DNA of 64,000 nt, taken from NCBI RefSeq assembly GCF_933775445.1, contig NC_065872.1:12400001-12464000 (forward strand), read 5' to 3'. The notes below the pieces were generated by a model. It saw only the letters and a program-made list of their open reading frames with translations. It did not search any database and was not told the origin of the DNA. Both the position numbers and the translations under genes were made by a program. How positions within the stretch are numbered: position 1 is the first letter of the stretch; every line of letters begins with the position of its first letter. Shown piece after piece: positions 37,604 to 47,861 of this stretch. This DNA comes from Argentina anserina. Taxonomy: Eukaryota; Streptophyta; Magnoliopsida; Rosales; Rosaceae.

Positions 37604-37612
37604 TTAATGAAA

Positions 37613-37732
37613 GCGAAATTTTATATACACTCAATTAACATCTTAATACACTCAACTAATCTTAATTTTATATGTGACAATTCAAATGTGTGGAATGTAT
37701 TAAGAAGTTAGTGAGTGTATATAAAATTTCTC
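37613..37732. mobile_element. 120-bp MITE with 9-bp target duplication
   Basis: The arms GAAATTTTATATACACTCA (37615 on) and their exact inverse (37712-37730) form the terminal inverted repeats. TTAATGAAA flanks both sides (37604-37612 and 37733-37741). A 9-bp duplication points to the Mutator group. No coding capacity. Confidence 0.75.
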
Positions 37733-37826
37733 TTAATGAAATATTTATTTGATAAAAAAACAGTTAAGAATCATATATTCACTCATGCGTAATAATGGTC
37801 TTTAATATATATATATATATATATCC

Positions 37827-38037
37827 GTCTCTATCCAGAGTGAAGCTTCACTCTGAAATTACAGAGTGAGGTTCCAATTTTGGCACACTTTTCGGTAAAA
37901 TTAGATGAAACTTTGTAGAGATGATCTTGAATAACATACCTAAATATTGAATCGCTTATGATGAAAAAATTTGACCGAAAAGTGTGTCAAAATTGGAACT
38001 TCACTCTGTAATTTCATAATGAAGCTTCACTCTGAAT

Positions 38038-38043
<6 letters not shown>
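37827..38043. mobile_element. 217-bp inverted-repeat MITE between TA repeats
   Basis: The left arm GTCTCTATCCAGAGTGAAGC and onward through CCAATTTTGGCACACTTTTC matches the inverted right arm (GTCTCTATTCAGAGTGAAGC ... CCAATTTTGACACACTTTTC) over about 80 bp. It lies between (TA)n tracts (37806-37824 and 38044-38093), which hide the target duplication. Confidence 0.75.
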
Positions 38044-38086
<43 letters not shown>

Positions 38087-40016
38087 GTACCTAGGAACAA
38101 AAAAATATTTTAGCTTATTGCCAACTTGGCATTGATTCCTAAACCTGAACTTCTGAGACCAATGTGCAACCACGATAACTTGTATAGAATTCAGCTTTCA
38201 CCCGATTATTAATCGTAAGTACGGATAATCAATTGATATCAAATAGATGTTACAACCAATGAAGCTCGGAGAGATTCAGTTTCAACTTTCAAACATCTAA
38301 CCAACTTTGAACTTGATGCCTGCATTAGATATTATAGATCTTTGTTTATACCTTGCTTTATTTCTGGAACCAAAATAATAGTTGTTCAATCTTTCAATGC
38401 CAGCGCTTTGTACGTTCGTTAACTAGTTGAATTATACAGATAAAAATGGAGCAAGAGATCTCCATGTTGGATATATTGGGTAATAAAACCAAAACAGGGT
38501 CTATCTGCCTAGTACATTATCTTCGGCGACCTTGAGTGTCCAGCTAGCTCATTTTTGTTGACTCTATTCTTGATATCTTCTTCGAATATATATAATAATT
38601 TCTCCTTAAACAAAAATGATAAACCGAATAATATCTCTAGCTGATAAATCAATTTGACTCAGCAATGATGTGCCTGCAGTTAAAGGCAAAGAAGATCTTA
38701 CTCATCTTAGATCATAATCAATGATTCAATCCGGCCCTCACATTACCTGAATCAAACAGTCCAATCATTTTTGCTTTCGAATGTTATCTTATCCTCAAGT
38801 AACAGATACTTTCTTCAGGTAATTAGGGATATGGTTTGTTTGCATGTAATGACATTCATCCATGTTTATCGTGCTGCCTGAGCAATGATAATTGATGCGA
38901 TATTTTGCTAGAAAAAGAAGTTCATAATTTTTTACCAATGTGCGGAACATTAACATATGAAGTAGTTTTGATAGGACATAGAGAATCGTGGAATGATGGC
39001 AGTTATTCTTATCCTTTAACAAATGGTTGGTAATTAACTCGCTTCATGCTTCTTCCCGAGTAAGATTGATGGAGGTGAATTCCTTAGCTCTTAATTATAA
39101 ATTTATAGAAGGCCGGAATGAATGGAGCGAGGAAAAAATAAAGAGTGCGGATCATCTGTCTTCTTTCCTTGTGATATTTTATCAAGTAAAAAAGTAATAT
39201 CTTTTAATCTAAAATTTTCTCTCTTGTCAAAGTTGGTGATCTATTGATAAAAAAAAAAGTTGGTGATCTGATGCCAAAACTATATAATAGCTAGCATTAC
39301 AGTACTAATGCTTCTGTCTTAGAAGAGAAACTCTACCATCCATCACAGTTACATGTAGCAAGTTAATTAAGGAGGTACATCAGAAAAGTATTATTCACCG
39401 TTGAAGCTCGCTAGTAAATATGAGAGTGGTCTCGATCATATCGTTTCATTTTCACTTTGGAAAAACAAGCTTCATTTCCGGACCAGAGTCTCCGCATGAA
39501 GTAATGAAGTTTAACTTGACAGTTATCAAAGATTATGACCTCTTCCTTGAAGGGAGACGGAAGAATGGTGAGAACGATCTCCTATCTCTCAACATAATGA
39601 CACATTGTTAATTAGTGTTTAAGCATGGCTTAATCCAACTAAAGCACAGTTCTGCTAAAAAAAAAAACTAAAGCACAGTTAATTAAGATAATATAGAAGA
39701 GTGTAGTTAACTGATTGAGAAGTTATAATCAAATGAAAGACGGTTCTTTTCGGTCATAATAATCACTGTGCATTTATAAACATGCAGAGTTACGTACATA
39801 TACGTCTCCTTGTACAGAGGCTAAATACAAAATGTACAAGGCATTTCGGCCAAGAAAAAGTTACAATTTTCTCCCTTTTTCTTGCCATTTTTACACTTAC
39901 TACTTAACCTTGACCGGAAAATTACATCACCTAATTAACTTCCCAAATTAACTTCACCCCTGAAAACACTCTTGAAAGGGTGCCTGGGATTATGTTTATA
40001 TCTTCTTCTCTACCCT
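38044..40016. other. (TA)n tract and TPP 3' flank
   Basis: Begins with about 50 bp of (TA)n. The rest is AT-rich intergenic DNA, with the TPP 3'UTR near the right end. The short frames at 38795-39022 and 39420-39611 have no support. Confidence 0.45.
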
Positions 40017-42162
40017 CTACAATAAAGCTTGGCCCCGTACTGCTTGTCTTTTCCACTCAACCAAGCGCTGGAGAAAGTCCATAACCTTCAGAAAAAGAAT
40101 TTCACAAATAATGTTTATTACAGCGAAAACAACAAGAAATGAAAGATGAAGACAAGTTACAAGTACAACAAGAGCATCTAACACATTTTTTTTGGATCCT
40201 CACCTCAGCTGGTTCCTGTAAAGAATAATTTGCGTTGGTCTCCTTTGGAATTTTGGAGACGAGAATGCCAAAACCTTGTCCTCTTTCTCTTAATACCTAA
40301 TCATAGATTAAACCCCATAATTAACCTCTAATCACACCCACAACTCTGGCTAAGTGAAAACGATCTGTTGGATTGATTATGCTTAGCATACCTTAAACGC
40401 ATCTTCATCGGTTCGGTCATCTCCAATGTACACAGGGAAAACATCGTTGCAGTTGGCGTATCCTATAAAATAAAAAGATACGCTGCAACAGTTAGTGACT
40501 AATGAAAGTAAACCATCATAATGATACGGATTAACGAAGTTATTATATCAACAAGGTCTCTCAGATGATTTGTACAGTGAGTTTAGCGTAACATAATATC
40601 AAAGAATAAGTAAAGAAACAGTCCAATGCACAGTTACTCACCAAGTGATTCCAGCAAAAATTCAAGAGCCTTGCCTTTGTCCCATTTGATGGTAGGACGG
40701 ATTTCCAAAACCTGCATTAGACAAGAAGCATTGAAAGTGAGACCTCTATATCCCACTCAGACCACACACTAAGTTTTGACCAAAGTGAACAAATTGTTTA
40801 AGAAATGAAGCTTCAAGATTGATCATGTGTAGCTTAGCATACAGATGCCATATCCAACACGTACCTTTCTTCCTTGGGAGAGTCTAAGCTGTGGATACTC
40901 CTTCAACACTGATCTGACTTGCAAGGCCAGTTCACTCCATTTCTGTCAAGGGTTTTGTTCAGTCAGATTATCGCAAATCTGAACTGAAATGCGTTAAAAA
41001 ACGAAATATCCAAAGGTGATATGCGTACCTTTTCATCAACACAACGGAAATGCACAGAGAGGCAGAACTTGTTGTTCTCAACTTTAGCTCCAGGAGTCGA
41101 TTTGGTCTTCTCAAGTAGTAGCTTATAAACTTCATCAATCATTGGAAGGAACTCACTAGCTGGCTGGCATAGAACGCCTTGGCCACCCTGAACCGAAAGT
41201 AACCATTTAGGAAAAAGGAAAGAGAGAAAGAGGCAAATTTGTTTTTGAAGTATCACTCGGAAAGAAAACTCACTTTCTTGTATTTGGAACCTTTTGCCGG
41301 ACCTTTAATGTCCATACCATGGCTACCAGCATAGTACAGCTCTGCCAAACGTACAAATTTATAGACCTACACCCCAATTTATAGAGCAAAAACGCCATTA
41401 ATTCAAGCACGAAAATACCCAAGAGTATGTCAAAGACGCTGCAAAAAAAAAACTTGAAAATAAATGTACCTTATCCCTGCATCTCCCGCTAACTATTGCA
41501 GTGGGAAAACACCTGGCCAGTCTCTTCACCGTCTTCCTCATCTGTATTTTGACATGGTAGAAGTTTAGGCGCAGAGATTTGGGAAGAGGGAGGAAGTTTT
41601 AGAGAACAAGGCTAAGAACAGAGTGCTTACAGAGTCAGACATATAAGCTCGATCCGGATCCTCGACTATGGGCGATAGAGTGCCATCATAGTCAAGGAAC
41701 ATGACTATTTGTTTCCCTTGAGAAGCTTCAATTATTTGTTCGAACATATCTAAAGCAGATGGATGCTTAAGCTGTAGTACATCAACATCAAAAACCCAGA
41801 AATGAGATCACCATTGTCAAAATACTCTGTTCTTAAATTATATCATAAAAAAGTTACGAGTCTGGTATACTCACCATCCAAGAACTCTGGTCCTTCATCA
41901 AGCAAGTCGAGGACTGAATATGAGTGGGAGATGAAGCCTTCATTGAGTCCACCCAAGAGGTGATTCTTTCACCTCCGTTAATAATGTCAATGTTCTTTAA
42001 GTTCATCAACCTCTTCCTCGAAATGGAGATATACCCACCCGGCACCATGGGAGGCTTCTCCACCGCCGCAGTGAAAACAGAAGAGTTCGAGACGGCAACT
42101 GATACCGCCATGTTCAGGATTTCAGCGTCAGCGTCAGACACTACCACATTTTGCTTGGTCAT
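40017..42162 (-). CDS. TPPJ: Trehalose-6-phosphate phosphatase
   Basis: Dephosphorylates trehalose 6-phosphate to trehalose, lowering the sugar signal T6P that restrains SnRK1. CDS on the minus strand, ten exons: complement(join(40017..40085, 40204..40296, 40392..40462, 40642..40711, 40865..40942, 41029..41187, 41274..41366, 41470..41541, 41631..41771, 41875..42162)); 1134 nt, 377 aa, every junction GT-AG and in phase. HAD-phosphatase motifs: DYDGT at 123-127 (nucleophile and acid/base Asp), SGRCRDK at 161-167, and [10 protein letters not shown] at 314-323. [13 protein letters not shown] and [20 protein letters not shown] are family signatures. Residues 1-90 are a variable head that includes ISRKRLMNL and ITSWVDSMK. 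The start at 42162 is the first ATG after a 5'UTR intron. Length fits the family. TPPJ versus TPPH was chosen by neighbourhood only. The plus-strand frame at 41924-42421 is a shadow. Confidence 0.95.
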
Positions 42163-42173
42163 CCCTAACCCAA

Positions 42174-42313
42174 CTGCACAAAAAAAACCCAACCCAAAAT
42201 CCATTCGTCAATTCAGAGCAACAATTGGTGTATACTGTATAGTCTCGTCTTTCCTCACAAGATCAAAAATTGAAGCAAACCCATTTAGAGAATCTAAGGT
42301 ATTGAAGCAATAC
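42174..42313 (-). other. 5'UTR intron of the TPP gene
   Basis: On the minus strand a donor AAG/GTATTG (42314/42313) and an acceptor TTTTTTTTGTGCAG/TTGGG (42174/42173) bound a 140-nt intron just upstream of the ATG at 42162. The leader exon above it is CT-rich. Confidence 0.65.
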
Positions 42314-42594
42314 CTTAAAAGATTTCAGAAGATTAAGACCCCCTGGATTGAGGTTAAATCAGAAAACAGAGCAGAGCAAGAGGCAGAGGACTCTGTATCA
42401 ATGAGATTGGTATATATCTAGAAACAGAGCTAAGCTTCAAGACCCAAAGATAGGCCAATGAAGAATCGAGAAAGACCAAACAAAACACAAAGCCACAGAG
42501 CTCTAGAGAGAGAAAGAGAAAGAGTTTCGCTTCGTGTCTTTGTGTGCAAGAAGGAGTGTATGAAATGTGAGAGAGACAGAGCCCTGAATGGTCC

Positions 42595-42601
42595 ATTTAT
42601 A
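42595..42601 (-). promoter_or_regulatory. TATA box of the TPP gene
   Basis: Minus strand CTATAAATGG context, which puts the transcription start near 42565 and gives a roughly 260-nt spliced leader containing a CT-rich stretch. Confidence 0.6.
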
Positions 42602-42742
42602 GTCTCAGGCTCTCAGCAACCCGGATGCTTCCAAACCGAGACCCAAAAACCAGAGGGTCCACCCGAGCTCTGCCTGGTCCCACAGGAGGGAGAGGGCCCT
42701 GGTATCCCAATGTGAGCCGCCACCACCACCACCACCACCCTC

Positions 42743-42937
42743 CACGTGGGCCCTCACCGTTCTCGGCGTAGAGCTCCACAGAGGCACGTATAAGAGTATA
42801 CACTTTTTTCTGGCGCCGTCTTCAGCCGTCACCGTAACCGTAACTCCCAGCGAGACAGTTACCTTTCGTTTACTTGGCTCCACGTGGCCGACATTCGTGG
42901 CCCTGCGCAACCCCGTTCGGTGGGCTTCTGCCACGTG
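42743..42937 (-). promoter_or_regulatory. G-box/ABRE cluster with abutting DRE core in the TPP promoter
   Basis: Three CACGTG cores lie at 42743-42748, 42891-42896 and 42932-42937, about 150-340 bases upstream of the TATA box. The middle one runs directly into GCCGAC (42897-42902), giving CACGTGGCCGAC, an ABRE core fused to a DRE/CRT core. A (CCA)n run at about 42719-42739 sits next to the first. ABA/cold/drought or bZIP/bHLH control is inferred. Confidence 0.55.
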
Positions 42938-45201
42938 TGAGGTCAAACACCATTGCGGTATTATGAAGCTTGAGACCCATTGGATTGGTGGAGCTGTATT
43001 TCCTTAACGAGGTGAAGATGGAGCTGCAAAACCAGATTAAGGAATTGGTGCTTTCCATATTTAGAAAGATGGTCTTCTTGTAATTGTAATGAAGTCCTGT
43101 GAGTGAGTGAAAAACAGGCGGCACATACCTAACTAGTAATGCAGTTAAGCAAAACCAGGAGTTGAGGCATTGCTGTTTTCCCTGTCTTAACTAAAAGTTC
43201 TGGGACAGTTCTACTAGCACAGGCGATTATTCATGCTACACTTGAATCAGAATGAAGAAAAATAATGAAGAAACAGAGAAGTTAGCTCCATGCCAGAGAA
43301 GTTTAGCATGCCACTATGTATGTTCAATCAAACCAACCAGAAAACTGGCCTCAAAACCATGTAAACCTTGTCAGCGCATTCATGTCAAGAATTTGATAAT
43401 CCTAACGGTGTAGAGTTGTAGGCACTACAAATCTATGGGACTTGCCCTCCTATTGCATAATTAAAATGCACTGCTACCTGTCATTATGTTCTTCACGTGA
43501 CATAGTCATTCATATTGAATGATTATAAAGTTGTGAAGGTGTTTATGTATGTTACCACTATCTATGATAGTCCAACTTATTGTGTTCAAGATTAAAGAAA
43601 CCTTCCTGCTTCATTACAATTCAAAAATATATCTTTTAGTAAACGAACACTAGTTGAATTGTTTCTAAACCACTTAACGGGAAATGAGTATATTAAGATT
43701 TGAACTTAGCTACATACAAGGATGTACTAGATTTTCACGTACAGAAAATCAAAATGAGTATTGAGATTTGTGATATCAATTCTAGTGTTAAGCCATGGCA
43801 TATTTCACCTATTTGCCTCATATCATGTAATTCTTGAAGGAATGTCTGTATTACAAAACTATAAATTCACTCCAAACACTAGTGTTATATTTATATCTTG
43901 TTTATTTCTATTACAAATTCGTTAACATGTTTGCCCTCGATAGAATTGTATCGGATTTAGCATGTAAAAAATATGCTTACGTTACTAGAGGAAGTGTTTT
44001 ATCTTTGCATATTGACAAATTGAATCCAAGACATATTTGGTTAGGCTTAGTTGCTCTGATAACCAAAACAACTCAGACGGAGAGTGAGACAACATAAATT
44101 GTTAAAAACACAACAGTTTTGCAAATAGAAATAAAAGGCTGGAAAGGACGACAAGAAGTCAATACGTATTCACTATAAGTGAATTGTTCTCAATTTTTCC
44201 CATGTGTTCATTTTAATTGTCTACAAACATCTAGCCGTCCACAGACTTCATTCATGAACCTACCTAAAGTCCCAACCGAATTTTCAATATTCCGATCTGT
44301 TCAGAGATTACTATGGGAATCCTGGGATGCTTAACTTCTTTGTAACATTATTCTCGCTTTTCATATTTCTCCAATTGTTTGTGCATGGGCGAATGTGCGT
44401 GGCACCAATAATGCAGGTTAGTGTATGAAACTCATAAAATTAAGCGAAAATTAACCAAACGATTTGACTTGCATGCCAAGAATGAACGATTCTTTGAAGG
44501 GAAAAACATAGATACTGACTTTTAGACTAAATAAAGACCATTAAAATACAAAGTGAATTTCTCATGGGTTGTTCTGTGACTTATTTTATGATCATTTGCA
44601 ATTAAATAGAAATATTTATCAAAGAAAGAGATTTGATATATATATATATATAATATATACATATATGATCATCATTTGGAATTTCTGACATGCTCGGAAA
44701 TTGATTTGCTACTTAATTCCGTATTTAGTGGGTATTTATATAGTATTTTATAGATGTTCACATTACTTTTCTGTAGTTAGTACTTAGTATCACATCAACA
44801 TTTGTGTGAGAATGGAGATCTTCGAGCTAGTACTTTACTACTGACTAGACCATGAGGCTTTGGAGTTACTAAATGCTCTGGAAACTGCCTGCTTGAAGCT
44901 TTAAACAAAACAATAAGCATAAAGAAGGAAACCCTTTTGAATCTAAAAGAGATTCCGTGTTCTTCACCAAGTTCTATGTCATTTTTCCAAGCAATTATTT
45001 GTTTAAATTTTTGACGAATCATTGTCTCACAGTATTCGCTAATTAACGTAAATACGAACGATTTTTTTCAAGTTCATATACTGTACGCGCCTAGTGCGGA
45101 ATGCAGACTGTGCAGTTATTAAAGCATCAGGTTTCTGTTGTTAATGAAGGTCTCCTTGTCTTTCAAAACAAAAAAGGATAATATGTATCTGTTGTTAAAC
45201 T
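42938..45201. other. TPP upstream flank and spacer
   Basis: Distal TPP promoter, then AT-rich intergenic DNA. A (TA)n stretch lies near 44637-44652. No gene seen. Confidence 0.45.
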
Positions 45202-45260
45202 CAGTGGCGGAACTATGTGCAAGTCCGGAGGGGTCCGACCCCCCCCCCCCCCCCCCCCCA
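45202..45260 (+). mobile_element. hAT-like terminus with a 21-base C run
   Basis: CAGTGGCGGAACTATGTGCA is the GGCGGAAC-type terminus on the plus strand. It is followed by GGGGTCCGACC and an unbroken run of C at 45239-45259. The partner end was not found; the inverted end at about 47851-47861 has no matching 8-bp target duplication. Confidence 0.45.
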
Positions 45261-45964
45261 AGCATAATTGCAGATCCCATATTTGTAAAGTTAATATGCC
45301 ATATAGCTTGCAATCTCACAGTATATATAATCTTAAGTAAGTTAATTAACATAAATAGAAATAATGAACCTTATTGAATTCAGTTAATTGCATGATAAGA
45401 TCAATATGCATGAAGCTTTCAAGTAGTATAGGTTTTTTTTAATATTGCATGGGGTTTGAAAGAGAAATTTAGAGAGAAAAGCATATAAATCATAATTCTT
45501 TTGTTATTAAGACTATTTATGATATTATTACATTCAATTAAAGATTTTGATAATCTTCCAATCACGACAAAGAACTCTTCATCCTACTGTGAGGAACAGC
45601 AGAAAACAAAATAACATACGTTAGTTTTATCTTTTGCCATCGATTCAGCTACGTACATTATCTTTTCCATAGTTAATACTTAATACACAAGGGTTGTAGT
45701 ATTTAGCCATGTATTTGCAGTCATTTCAGCAAACCGACGCATGGTCGATGATGGAAGTGCTTTGCCCTAAAAGCCAGAGAGACTGAGAATATAAAGCAAG
45801 ACAGCAAACTAGTGCTCGCCGTCTACCCAACCAGAAACATCCACGGATCCCATAACCGCATCAGAAAAGACGTGTCTCTTGCACATACACAATTAACAAC
45901 ATAAAGGCTTTGATCTGGACCTCTCCATCTCAAGCTTTACTAGTTTTACTATATTTCTCTCTCC

Positions 45965-46008
<44 letters not shown>

Positions 46009-46020
46009 TAACCAGCTTCA
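45261..46020. other. Promoter-like region with (CT)n microsatellite
   Basis: AT-rich, then a (CT)n-rich tract at about 45956-46006, a common feature of plant core promoters and leaders. It precedes the peptide-gene candidate at 46184. Confidence 0.45.
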
Positions 46021-46060
46021 TTCTGCTTCTGTAGTCTTCTACACTTCTGCGACGAGTAGG

Positions 46061-46087
46061 GCACAATAGCCACGCACGCTGTTGTGC
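46061..46087 (+). promoter_or_regulatory. Hairpin in the leader of the peptide candidate
   Basis: GCACAATAGC (46061-46070), a 7-base loop, and GCTGTTGTGC (46078-46087) form a 10-bp stem with one G-U pair. Function unknown. Confidence 0.35.
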
Positions 46088-46183
46088 TCTGCCCCGGACA
46101 AAGCATCAGATCTCGCCACCCATCGGCCACGTGTTGAGTTGCAAAGCCATGCATACTGGGAATGGTCGGCGTGGATTCGAAAT

Positions 46184-46426
46184 AAAAGAATGGAGACCCT
46201 CTGTCACAGTGTCACCTTATGTATTATGTTGCTGTTGTTGTCCAGTTTCGTTTCGATTTTAGGTAAATATTATTTTGGTGATGGAGGAGAGTAATGCTTA
46301 CGAGGTGGACAGCAGGAGGAGGATTTTGTGAATCTATATTTGCGTGGCCCTGAAAGATCTCCAAGTCCTGGGAGAGACCATGGAATACGAATTGAATTGG
46401 CCTGGATCAATCTGGACAAGCCTTGA
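46184..46426 (+). pseudogene. Candidate small secreted-peptide gene, interrupted by a stop
   Basis: The ATG at 46184 opens METLCHSVTLCIMLLLLSSF, a convincing signal peptide, followed by KYYFGDGGE and a TAA at 46292-46294. The same frame then continues for 43 codons: CLRGGQQEEDFVNLYLRGPE, RSPSPGRDHGIRIELAW and INLDKP. The downstream part has a Pro/Gly/Ser-rich stretch in the style of plant secreted peptide hormones, but I could not match it to CLE, CEP, PIP or IDA. A GTAAAT donor at 46263 and AG sites near 46304-46315 would need a 42-50-nt intron, shorter than normal in plants. So it is a one-stop pseudogene, a short-peptide gene, or chance. The leader holds a strong hairpin (46061-46087). Confidence 0.3.
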
Positions 46427-47739
46427 GTGATGGTGATGAAACGTTTTGATTCTCTGATCGACCACTTTGTACGTAGCACATGGCTTGTAGAATGCGTGAT
46501 GTCAAGCAAAACATGTAAATGGTTCGACCTGCCTTGTCTAGAATCTACATTTCAACGTCTCGTTTAGAATCTACCTGCCTTGGTTAATCAGATGATTGGA
46601 TTATACACTTTATACATAGTCGACCTTACTACCACCTACCATGCATATTTTTAGTTTATTAACCAATTTGCGATGTTATGTTTCGGCGATAGATATTAGT
46701 GGTGGATCAGAAAACATTTCTCCTTAATATGGGCAACCTTTATACAGTACACCACCTTTTTGTTTGCTCCATTTATTATAGCTCCAACTCCTTAACTAAC
46801 ATCTCAACAAGAACTTGAGTCGGACGCTAAATTAAATAAGACGATTGTTTTGGTATCTTTCTTTTAAATCGATAACTATAGTCAGTGTCAGAAAAGAGAA
46901 AACGAATCTATGAGTAGGGGACCACACCTGCAATATCAGAATTTCATGAAAGAGGGTGATAATTGATATGTTTACTTCTCATGCATATATGTGAATAAAA
47001 ATCTATAGTTGGCAAACAGCAGCAAATATATTCGACTCAATTTTAGTGCAAATGCACAGTTGGGGCTCGACTGAAGTAAGCAAAGTCAATCGAAGAATGT
47101 AGAAAGTCATGAGTGCTAAACTTAGCATTTGGTGTCTGCTTCAAATTAAACCTCCGATGTTTCAATCGTGCAATATGTCTCGGCTGTTTGCCGCAGCTCA
47201 TGTAGTACTAATAATTTGCGGGTTAAAACTAAAAGGAGCAATATTTGGGTCCGATTGGTCCAACAGACTTGTCAATCACAAACAAAACAACAAAAGTCCT
47301 CTTCTTTATACGCGTGCGACTGATCGACCTGCCCTCTTTTGAGGTTTACCCTATTACTTAAAACGTGGGTTGACTAGATCTTGCCCACTTGTAAACCCGC
47401 CCGCAGCTTCAACTTTGAAGTTTGAAGTAAACAAAAGTGCTAAACAGGTATTAGTCATGCACAAAGACAATCGTTTAGTTCATGATCAAACTGAGGAGGA
47501 AGAGGTTTGTATAGTTTGGTTGCCAGCCAAGTGCCAGATAAATATTAGGTGCATTATATGGTTTCTTTTGATGCGAGTGTGACTATGAGTAGGACCCAAG
47601 TAAATTCACTTTGCTAGTGCACAAAATCTCAATTGTTACAAAGGTTTGTAAATTTAAAGTCTAATCTTTAATGTAAAAGTAAGGTTTTGTGTGTTGTTTC
47701 AATGGAAAGAATAGAAAAATGTGAAAAAAAAACTTGTTT
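46427..47739. other. Spacer, no gene seen
   Basis: Intergenic. The frames at 47109-47342 and 47370-47582 carry no recognisable domain. Confidence 0.4.
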
Positions 47740-47861
47740 ATGGCAAGAATCGAACTTGTGACCTGGGAAAAAGATTTGAAGCAGACTCACCACTTCACCA
47801 AGAAGGCTGATGAAACTATAAGATGTTTAACCTATTAGAGTCTAACGTGGCTCCGCCCCTG
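47740..47861 (-). mobile_element. tRNA-like (SINE) head next to a GGCGGAGC terminus
   Basis: On the minus strand CAGGGGCGGAGCCACG (47861 downward) is followed some 60 bases later by TGGTGAAGTGG (A box, 47790-47800) and GTTCGATTC (B box, 47747-47755), with tRNA-like spacing. This is not a tRNA gene: no acceptor or anticodon stems pair. It looks like a SINE or an element that acquired a pol III head. Confidence 0.5.

Noticed and set aside
41924..42421. 165-codon plus-strand frame
   Set aside because: Antisense shadow of TPP exon 1 and its 5'UTR; the TPP strand has conserved motifs and splice sites.
47740..47815. tRNA gene on the minus strand
   Set aside because: tRNA-like boxes without a cloverleaf; the context is transposon sequence.
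45202..47861. 2.66-kb hAT element bounded by two inverted GGCGGA termini
   Set aside because: No matching 8-bp target duplication and little similarity inside the ends beyond the core motif.
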